Source: Amycolatopsis sp. NBRC 101858 (GTDB lineage Bacteria > Actinomycetota > Actinomycetes > Mycobacteriales > Pseudonocardiaceae). Taken from it: a stretch of 64,000 nt of DNA. The position numbers were made by a program, and so were the translations under genes. Location: assembly GCF_030269325.1 (NCBI RefSeq), contig NZ_BSTD01000002.1, positions 1,984,001 through 2,048,000 on the forward strand, written 5' to 3'. This document shows, in pieces, positions 57,885 to 64,000 of the stretch; within the stretch, counting starts at the first letter, position 1, and every line of letters starts with the position of its first letter. The notes under the pieces were generated by a model, which was given only the letters and a program-made list of their open reading frames with translations, did not search any database and had not been told where the DNA came from.

Positions 57885-59447
57885 ATGACCGAGCTCCTCC
57901 TGGGACCGCTGCTCCGGCACGTCGACGCCACCTCCGCGACGATCTGGGTCGAGACCGGCGGCCCGTGCGAAGTCCTTGTCGCGGAAGCGAAAGCGCGGAC
58001 GTTCGAGGTGTCCGGGCACCACTACGCCCTGGTCGTGCTCACCGGGCTGGAGCCGGGGCGCAGCACGCCGTACGAGGTCCGGCTCGACGGCGAGCTCGTC
58101 TGGCCCGACCCCGGCAGCGACCTGCCGCCCAGCCGGATCCGGACGCTGGCCCCGGACGACCCGCGGTTCCGGCTGGTCTTCGGGTCGTGCCGCAAGCCGC
58201 GGGAGGAGGACGCGCTCGGGCCGGACGCGCTCGCCGCGTACGCCCACCGGATGGCCCGGCTCGACGAAGCCGAGTGGCCCGAGTCGCTGCTGCTGCTCGG
58301 CGACCAGGTCTACGCCGACGAAACCACCGACGCGACGCAGGAGTGGCTCGCCACCCGGCGTGACACGAGCCAGCCGCCCGGCAAGGAGGTCGCCGACTTC
58401 GAGGAGTACTGCCACCTGTACTTCGAAGCCTGGTGCGAACCGGCGGTGCGCTGGCTGATGTCCACCGTGCCGACGTCGATGATCTTCGACGACCACGACG
58501 TGCGCGACGACTGGAACACCTCGCAGGCCTGGCGCGAGGAGATGGCCGGGACCTCGTGGTGGCCGGAGCGGATCCGCGGCGCGCTCGCGTCGTACTGGGT
58601 CTACCAGCACCTGGGCAACCTCGGGCCGCACGAGCTGGCCGAAGACGACCTCTACCAGCGGGTGAGCACCTCGGGGGTGGACAACGCGCAGCTGCTGCGC
58701 GAGTTCGCCGACCACGCCGACCGCGAAGCCGACGGCGCGAAGGGCACCCGGTGGTCCTACCGGCGCGACTTCGGCCCGGTCCGGCTGCTGGTCATCGACT
58801 CGCGGGCCGGGCGGATCCTCGGCGGCGGCGAACGCTCGATGATCGGCGAGGCGGAGTTCCGCTGGATCGAGGAGCAGGCCTCCGGCGAGTTCGACCACCT
58901 GCTGATCGGGACGTCGCTGCCGTGGCTGATGCCCACCGCGCTGTCGGCCGCGCAGTCGCTCAACGAGCGCCTCTGCGAGCGGCCGGGACTCGTCGGGCGG
59001 CTGTCGGAGCGGTTCCGGCAGTTCGCCGACCTCGAGCACTGGCCGGCCTTCCGCGAGTCGTTCGCCCGGCTGACGCGGCTGATCGGGCGGGTCGCCGACG
59101 ACGGCCCGGCGTCGGTGAGCGTGCTCTCCGGCGACGTCCACCACGCGTACGTCGCGCGGGCCGACCTCCCGGGGGCGCCGGTGCACCAGCTCACCTGCTC
59201 GCCGGTGCACAACACCGTCCCCTGGTACATGAACCGCCTGTTCCGCGCGGGCTGGGCGCGGGGGCTGACCCGGCTGAGCGAGGGGCTGGCCCGCCGGGCC
59301 GGGGTCCCGCCCGCGCCGCTGACCTGGGGTTGCGTGTCGGGGCCGCACTTCGGGAACGCCGTGATGACCTTCGACGTCGACGGGCGCGAAGCCACCGCGA
59401 CGCTGCTGCAGCCGGAGCGGGACGGGGAGCCGATCCGGCTCACGTGA
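57885..59447 (+). CDS. PhoD-like alkaline phosphatase family protein
   Basis: 520 residues without an export signal. Metallophosphoesterase signatures: FGSCRKPREEDALGPDALAA, LLLGDQVYADETTD, MIFDDHDVRDDWN, LSGDVHHAYVARADLPGA. An N-terminal fibronectin-like domain (SATIWVETGGPCEVLVAEAK) is normal for PhoD relatives. Lack of a Tat signal suggests a cytosolic phosphodiesterase rather than a secreted phosphatase. Located 137 bp from the xylanase start, divergent. Confidence 0.88.
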   Translation: MTELLLGPLLRHVDATSATIWVETGGPCEVLVAEAKARTFEVSGHHYALVVLTGLEPGRSTPYEVRLDGELVWPDPGSDLPPSRIRTLAPDDPRFRLVFGSCRKPREEDALGPDALAAYAHRMARLDEAEWPESLLLLGDQVYADETTDATQEWLATRRDTSQPPGKEVADFEEYCHLYFEAWCEPAVRWLMSTVPTSMIFDDHDVRDDWNTSQAWREEMAGTSWWPERIRGALASYWVYQHLGNLGPHELAEDDLYQRVSTSGVDNAQLLREFADHADREADGAKGTRWSYRRDFGPVRLLVIDSRAGRILGGGERSMIGEAEFRWIEEQASGEFDHLLIGTSLPWLMPTALSAAQSLNERLCERPGLVGRLSERFRQFADLEHWPAFRESFARLTRLIGRVADDGPASVSVLSGDVHHAYVARADLPGAPVHQLTCSPVHNTVPWYMNRLFRAGWARGLTRLSEGLARRAGVPPAPLTWGCVSGPHFGNAVMTFDVDGREATATLLQPERDGEPIRLT

Positions 59448-59501
59448 GGGTGGGTGCGCCACGACCTCCCTTCCCCTCCCGGGCCGGGTTAGCCTCGGAT
59501 C

Positions 59502-60374
59502 ATGGCTCAGAAAGACCCGCGGCGCGAAGCTCCTCCGTTGAGGGCGGCGGCGGGGGCATCGGCGGAGAACGCACTCGGGGAGTTCCTCCGGGCCCGCCGT
59601 GAACAGGTGGGCCCGGCGGAGCTGGGCCTGCCCGCGGGCGGGGCGCGCCGGGTCGCCGGGCTGCGCCGCGAGGAGGTCGCGGTGCTGGCCGGCGTCAGCA
59701 CCGACTACTACGTCCGGCTCGAACAGGGCCGGGAGCGGAATCCGTCGGCGCAGGTCCTCGACGCGCTGGCCCACGGGCTGGCCCTCGACGAGGACGCCAC
59801 CGCCCACCTGCACCGGCTGGCGCAGCCGGCGCCGAAACGGCGTCGCGCGCGGCGGCGGGAGCAGGTCAGCCCGAACCTCCTGCGGCTGATGGACGGCTGG
59901 CCGGACACCCCCGCGCTGGTGCTCGGCCGGTGCCTCGAGGTGCTCGCGCACAACGCGCTGGGCGAGGCGCTGTTCGGCGGGCACACCCACAGCGGTGACC
60001 TGGTCCGGCTGGTGTTCCTCGACCCGGACGCGCGCGAGTTCTACCCGGAGTGGGAGCGCGTCGCGGTCAACACCGTCGGCGGCCTGCGCGTGGCCGCGGG
60101 CCTCGATCCGGACGATCCCCGGTTGATCGAGACGGTCGGCGAGCTGTCGGTCAAGAGCGCGGACTTCCGCCGGTTGTGGGCGCGCCACGACATCCGGCAG
60201 AAGACGCACGAGACCAAGCGCTTCCACCACCGGCTGGTCGGCGAGCTCGTGCTGAGCTACGAGGCGCTGACCGTGAACAGCGCGCCCGGCCAGCAGCTGG
60301 TCGTCTACCAGGCCGAGCCCGGCAGCCCGTCGGAAGCCGCGCTCGCCCTGCTCGGCAGTCTCGCCGCGAGCTAG
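59502..60374 (+). CDS. XRE-family regulator with MmyB-like ligand domain
   Basis: 290 residues. HTH: LGEFLRARREQVGPAELGLP, RRVAGLRREEVAVLAGVSTD, YYVRLEQGRERNPSAQVLDA; then an MmyB-like PAS-type ligand-binding domain (LVLGRCLEVLAHNALGEALF, LVRLVFLDPDAREFYPEWER). Typical of actinobacterial regulators adjacent to SDR genes, which it probably represses; two SDR genes follow directly on the same strand. Confidence 0.9.
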   Translation: MAQKDPRREAPPLRAAAGASAENALGEFLRARREQVGPAELGLPAGGARRVAGLRREEVAVLAGVSTDYYVRLEQGRERNPSAQVLDALAHGLALDEDATAHLHRLAQPAPKRRRARRREQVSPNLLRLMDGWPDTPALVLGRCLEVLAHNALGEALFGGHTHSGDLVRLVFLDPDAREFYPEWERVAVNTVGGLRVAAGLDPDDPRLIETVGELSVKSADFRRLWARHDIRQKTHETKRFHHRLVGELVLSYEALTVNSAPGQQLVVYQAEPGSPSEAALALLGSLAAS

Positions 60375-60420
60375 AAACCCCTTTCTGTCACCACCACCAC
60401 CGAGGACGGAGTACTTCGTC

Positions 60421-61266
60421 ATGCCCGAAAACTGGTTCATCACCGGCTGTTCCACCGGCCTCGGCCGCGCCTTGGCCGAAGCCGTGCTCGGCCGCGGCCT
60501 GCGAGCCGTGGTCACGGCCCGCGACCCCGCGCAGGTCGCCGACCTCGTCGCACGGCACGGCGACCGCGCGCTGGTGCTGCCGCTCGACGTCACCGACCAC
60601 GCTCAGGTCGCCGACGCGGTGAAGCAGGCCGAAGCGGCATTCGGCCGGATCGACGTCCTGGTCAACAACGCCGGCTACGGCTACCTCGCCGCGATCGAGG
60701 AAGGCGAGGACGACGAGGTCCGGAAGCTCTTCGACGCCAACGTGTTCGGCCTCGCCGACGTCACCCGCGCGGTGCTGCCGGGCATGCGGGCCCGGCGGAG
60801 CGGGCACGTCGTGAACGTGTCGTCCCTCGGCGGGCTCGCCGCGTTCGGGGCCACCGGGTACTACCACGCGACGAAGTTCGCCGTGGAAGGCCTTTCCGAG
60901 TCTCTGGCCGCCGAAGTGGCGCCGCTGGGCATCAAGGTGACGATCGTCGAGCCCGCCGCGTTCCGGACCAACTGGTCCGGACCCTCCATGCGCCAGTCGG
61001 CGACCCGCATCGACGACTACGCCGAGACAGCCGGCGCCCGCCGGGCCGCGACCACCGCGACCTACGGCCACCAGCCGGGTGACCCGGTGCGTGCGGCCGA
61101 GGCGATCCTGACCGCGGTCGAGGCCCCCGAGCCGCCCTTGCGGCTGCTCCTGGGCAAGGCCGCCTACGACATCGCCACCGCCCGCCTCGACACCCTCCGG
61201 GCGGGCTTCGACGCCTGGCGCGAAACCACGCTCGGTGCCGACTTCCCGGCCAAGGAGAACTCGTGA
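60421..61266 (+). CDS. Short-chain dehydrogenase/reductase
   Basis: 281 residues, classical SDR: cofactor motif TGCSTGLGRAL, NNAGYGY, catalytic Ser in VNVSSLGGLAAFG and Tyr-Lys in YYHATKFAVEGLSESLAAEV. The long C-terminal region (DPVRAAEAILTAVEAPEPPL) is typical of the oxidoreductase subgroup annotated SDR family. Overlaps the next SDR gene by 4 bp. The substrate is unknown. Confidence 0.92.
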   Translation: MPENWFITGCSTGLGRALAEAVLGRGLRAVVTARDPAQVADLVARHGDRALVLPLDVTDHAQVADAVKQAEAAFGRIDVLVNNAGYGYLAAIEEGEDDEVRKLFDANVFGLADVTRAVLPGMRARRSGHVVNVSSLGGLAAFGATGYYHATKFAVEGLSESLAAEVAPLGIKVTIVEPAAFRTNWSGPSMRQSATRIDDYAETAGARRAATTATYGHQPGDPVRAAEAILTAVEAPEPPLRLLLGKAAYDIATARLDTLRAGFDAWRETTLGADFPAKENS

Positions 61267-61982
61267 AGATCGTCCTCATCACCGGCGCCAGCAGCGGCAT
61301 CGGCCGCGCCACCGCGCTGCGGCTGGCCCGCGAAGGCCACCACGTCGTGCTCGGCGCGCGGCGGGAAGACCGGCTGACCGCGCTGGCGAAGGAAATCCAC
61401 GACGCCGGGGGCACGGCCGACGTGCACCGCCTCGACGTCACCGACCGCGCGGACGTCGCCGCCTTCGCCGACGCCGCCGTCGAAGCCCACGGCCGGCTCG
61501 ACGTGTTCGTCGCCAACGCCGGCGTGATGCCGTTGTCGCGCCTGGACTCCCTGCACGTCGACGAGTGGGACCGGATGCTCGACGTCAACGTCCGCGGCCT
61601 GCTCCACGGGATCGCGGCCGCGCTGCCACACTTCCGGCGCGCCGGCGGCGGGCACTTCGTGACGATCGCCTCCACCGGCGCGCACGAGGTCGTGCCGACC
61701 GCCGCGGTCTACTGCGCCACGAAGTACGCCGCCCGGGCGATCACCGAAGGCCTGCGGCTGGAGGCCGATCCCGGCATCCGCGTCACGACGGTGTCGCCGG
61801 GCGTCGTCGAGTCCGAGCTGGCCGACACGATCACCGAGCCCGGCGCGCGGGAAGCGATGCGCGCGTACCGCGCGGTGACGCTCCCCCCGGACACGATCGC
61901 CGGGGCGATCTCCTACGCGATCAGCCAGCCGGAAGGGGTCGACGTCAACGAGCTGGTCGTGCGGCCGACCGCGCAGCGGTGA
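61263..61982 (+). CDS. Short-chain dehydrogenase/reductase
   Basis: 239 residues. TGASSGIGRATALRLAREGH, NAGVMPLSRLDSLHVDEWDR, Ser in TIASTGAHEVVPT and YxxxK in YCATKYAARAITEGLR. Translation is coupled to the preceding SDR (GTGA overlap). The two likely act on the same metabolite class and are controlled by the XRE regulator upstream. Confidence 0.92.
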   Translation: MKIVLITGASSGIGRATALRLAREGHHVVLGARREDRLTALAKEIHDAGGTADVHRLDVTDRADVAAFADAAVEAHGRLDVFVANAGVMPLSRLDSLHVDEWDRMLDVNVRGLLHGIAAALPHFRRAGGGHFVTIASTGAHEVVPTAAVYCATKYAARAITEGLRLEADPGIRVTTVSPGVVESELADTITEPGAREAMRAYRAVTLPPDTIAGAISYAISQPEGVDVNELVVRPTAQR

Positions 61983-61985
61983 GCC

Positions 61986-62657
61986 TCAGGACGGCAAGGG
62001 GGCGACCTGCTGGGCCAGCACCATGGTGAACGCGCCGTCGGGGTCGCGCTCCCACGTCGTCACCGAGCCGTTCGGGACTTCGGTGGCCCCGGCGGCGCGC
62101 ATCAGCTCGGGCTCCGGCAGTCCTTCGAGGAGGTAACGCAGCGCGTAGATCGTCATCTCGTGCGCGGACAGCAGGACGCGCGCGCCGGGGTGGTCCGCGC
62201 TGAGCTCGTTCAGCAGGGATCGCAGCCGCAGCACGACGTCCGCCCAGGACTCGCCGCCCGGGGGCCGGTAGTAGAACTTGCCCAGCCGGCGCTTGCGGCG
62301 CAGCTCGTCGGGCCAGCGCTCGCGGACGCCGTGGGAGGTCAGCAGGTCCAGGACGCCGAGTTCGCGGTCGCGCAGCCGCTCGTCCGGGACGATCCGCACG
62401 CCGACGGGCGCGGCCAGGCGGGCGGTGTCCCGGGCCCGGCGGTAGGTCGAAGTGACCACGAGGTCCGGCGGGCGCTCGGCGAAGAACGCCCCCGCGGCCT
62501 TCGCCTGGTGCCGGCCCAGGTCGGTCAGCGGGACGTCGGCGTCGCGTTCGGCGACCTCGATCACGTCCGCCCCCGCCGACTCCGCCGCCTCCCGGGCCAC
62601 GTTCCCGGTGCTCTCACCGTGGCGGACCACGGCCACCCACTCCAAGTCGACGCTCAC
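61986..62657 (-). CDS. Histidine phosphatase family protein (phosphoglycerate mutase-like)
   Basis: 223 residues. Catalytic RHGESTGN (phosphohistidine) near residue 13, second His in VLLSAHEMTIYAL, basic residues in TYRRARDTARLAA and GGESWADVVLRLRSL. Broad-specificity phosphatase. GTG 62657; convergent with the SDR operon. Confidence 0.9.
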   Translation of the reverse strand: MSVDLEWVAVVRHGESTGNVAREAAESAGADVIEVAERDADVPLTDLGRHQAKAAGAFFAERPPDLVVTSTYRRARDTARLAAPVGVRIVPDERLRDRELGVLDLLTSHGVRERWPDELRRKRRLGKFYYRPPGGESWADVVLRLRSLLNELSADHPGARVLLSAHEMTIYALRYLLEGLPEPELMRAAGATEVPNGSVTTWERDPDGAFTMVLAQQVAPLPS

Positions 62658-62739
62658 GCCGGGGCTGGTACCCGCGGGGACCCGCCGACGAAACCCGGGA
62701 TGGTTAGGCGCGCCAAGGGCTCCCGGCTAGGGTCGGTCC

Positions 62740-63963
62740 ATGTCGCGAAGTCTCGACGCCGAGGATCGTCTCAAGCTGCTGGAGACGATCATCGGCGCGC
62801 CCGCCGAGCACCTCGGTCTCGCCGCGCTGCTCGCCGAGACCCTGCAGCGCCTGCGCGAGGGCATGGACGTCGACACCGCGACCGTGCTGCGGTACCAGGC
62901 CAGCGGCCGTCAACTGGTCGCCTTCGCGGCCGCCGGCATCGAAGAAGAGGTCCACCAGGGCGTCCGGGTGCCGATCGGCAGCGGGTTCGCCGGCCGGGTG
63001 GCGCTCGAACGCACTCCCGTCGTCCTGGACCACGTCGACGAAACCACCGTCGTCAACTCCCTGCTCTGGGAGCGGGGCCTGAACGCCATGCTCGGCGTGC
63101 CGATGGTCGCCGCGGGCGAGCTCGTCGGGGTGCTGCACATCGGGTGCGTCGCGCCCCGGCGGTTCACCCCGGGCGAAGTCGGCACCCTGCAGCTGCTCGC
63201 CGACCGCCTGGCCATGGCGATCCAGGTCGAGGCGCTCGAAGAGAACCGCACCGCCACCATGGCGCTGCAGCGCAGCCTGCTGCCGAACAGCCTGCCCGAC
63301 CTGCCCGGTCTCACGTTCGGTGCCCGGTACGTGCCCGGCGCGGAAAGCGGCCTCGGCGGCGACTGGTACGACCTGTTCTCGCTCCCGGGCGACCGCGTCG
63401 GCGTCGTGATGGGCGACGTCTCCGGCCACGGTCTCGAGGCCGCCGTGATCATGGGACGGCTGCGCAGCGCCCTGCGCGCCTACGCCCTCGACTGCGAGAA
63501 CCCGGCCGACGTGCTCGCGAAGCTCGACCGCAAGGCCAACCACTTCGAGCACGGCGCGATGGCCACCGTCGCGTACGGGGTCGTCGAGCCGAGCCGCGAA
63601 ACCCTCGCCCTGTCGCTCGCCGGCCACCTGCCGCCCGTGCAGGCCGAGCCGGGTGAACCGGGCCGGCTGCTGGACGTGCCGCCCGACCCCCCGATCGGGC
63701 TGACCATCGGACAGCCCCGGCGGCGCACGACGGCGGTGGCGCTGACGCCGGGCAGCGTGCTCGCGTTCTACACCGACGGCCTGGTCGAGCGCCGCGACCG
63801 GCCGGTGGACGCCGGGATGAGCCAGCTGGCGGAAGCCCTGCGCGCCGGGGACCCCGACCGGGTCTGCGCGCAGGTGATGGCCGAGATGATCGGCAGCCGG
63901 GCGGCCCAGGACGACGTCGCCCTGCTGGCCATCCGGCGCCAGGACGTCCCGGCCGGCGGCTGA
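62740..63963 (+). CDS. PP2C-type protein phosphatase with N-terminal GAF domain (SpoIIE family)
   Basis: 407 residues. GAF domain at ~20-165 (AALLAETLQRLREGMDVDTA, MLGVPMVAAGELVGVLHIGC). Linker helix, then an SpoIIE/PPM phosphatase at ~180-400: LGGDWYDLFSLPGDRVGVVM, GDVSGHGLEAAVIMGRLRSA, AFYTDGLVERR, DDVALLAIRR; metal Asp residues are kept. Likely dephosphorylates an STAS anti-anti-sigma factor in an RsbU-like partner-switch pathway; the anti-sigma gene at 51423 is a possible distant partner only. Confidence 0.93.
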   Translation: MSRSLDAEDRLKLLETIIGAPAEHLGLAALLAETLQRLREGMDVDTATVLRYQASGRQLVAFAAAGIEEEVHQGVRVPIGSGFAGRVALERTPVVLDHVDETTVVNSLLWERGLNAMLGVPMVAAGELVGVLHIGCVAPRRFTPGEVGTLQLLADRLAMAIQVEALEENRTATMALQRSLLPNSLPDLPGLTFGARYVPGAESGLGGDWYDLFSLPGDRVGVVMGDVSGHGLEAAVIMGRLRSALRAYALDCENPADVLAKLDRKANHFEHGAMATVAYGVVEPSRETLALSLAGHLPPVQAEPGEPGRLLDVPPDPPIGLTIGQPRRRTTAVALTPGSVLAFYTDGLVERRDRPVDAGMSQLAEALRAGDPDRVCAQVMAEMIGSRAAQDDVALLAIRRQDVPAGG

Positions 63964-64000
63964 CCCGGCCGGGACGTCGTTCAGGACGCGGTGAGCGCCG

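Noticed and set aside
57822..60593. 923-codon minus-strand frame across PhoD and the XRE gene
   Set aside because: Antisense to two well-supported genes; composition is typical of a GC-rich shadow frame.
63964..64000. 3' end of a minus-strand gene at the right edge (TGA complement near 63980)
   Set aside because: Only a handful of codons are visible; coding cannot be supported.

Overview
This 64 kb window is GC-rich, densely coding actinobacterial DNA. It shows frequent GTG and a few TTG starts, stop/start overlaps of the ATGA/GTGA type, abundant TetR/LysR/MarR/Lrp/GntR-type regulators, and secreted glycoside hydrolases with Tat or Sec signals. The gene mix (PknG-type kinase, F420-type LLM enzyme, DUF574 methyltransferase, 13E12-type HNH protein, NlpC/P60 cell-wall hydrolase, second short Rho) fits a soil member of the Pseudonocardiaceae such as Amycolatopsis. 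That placement is inference. No rRNA, tRNA, CRISPR array, phage or complete insertion sequence was seen.

Layout. 1-5.0 kb: DeoR and TetR regulators, a sugar oxidoreductase/isomerase pair, a DUF574 methyltransferase and a small membrane protein. 5.0-7.9 kb: secreted GH127 enzyme with a six-repeat RICIN tail behind two LacI-type palindromes. 8.1-16.2 kb: a six-gene operon, read right to left, encoding a trypsin-like protease, a PknG-type kinase, a VWA/zinc-ribbon protein, a GlnX-like membrane sensor, a solute-binding lipoprotein and a Trypco1 (CU044_2847) protein. 16.4-18.7 kb: YtrA-type GntR regulator with an ABC exporter. 18.8-22.3 kb: cyclase, ThDP enzyme and a secreted protein carrying the same GntR operator. 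22.3-28.9 kb: HNH protein with an internal 16-residue repeat array, GNAT, Lrp and a giant fused indolepyruvate:ferredoxin oxidoreductase.

28.8-43.7 kb: a run of regulators and small enzymes (orphan response regulator, GlxA/AraC, azoreductase/MarR, SecD-head lipoprotein, GH76, serine hydrolase, CPBP protease, SDR, EamA/LysR, hydrolase/ArsR, LysR/Thr-dehydratase-like) ending in a frameshifted LLM oxidoreductase. 43.7-49.2 kb: M15 peptidase, copper operon (CopZ, His-rich membrane protein, CopA) behind a CsoR-like site, and a RipA-like NlpC/P60 hydrolase with a long structured leader. 49.3-52.6 kb: small proteins around a short Rho paralog, with hairpin-forming tandem repeats at two gene ends. 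52.6-57.7 kb: polysaccharide degradation (GH64, GH16, CE1-GH10-CBM2 fusion) with an Ogt-type methyltransferase between. 57.9-64.0 kb: PhoD phosphatase, XRE regulator with two SDRs, histidine phosphatase and a GAF-SpoIIE phosphatase.

The strongest candidate for an undescribed system is the 8.1-16.2 kb operon. It joins the mycobacterial/corynebacterial GlnX-GlnH-PknG sensing logic (periplasmic lipoprotein, four-helix membrane relay, cytosolic kinase) to a VWA scaffold and to a trypsin/Trypco1 pair of the kind seen in predicted biological-conflict systems. All genes are on one strand, and several overlap by 4 bp.
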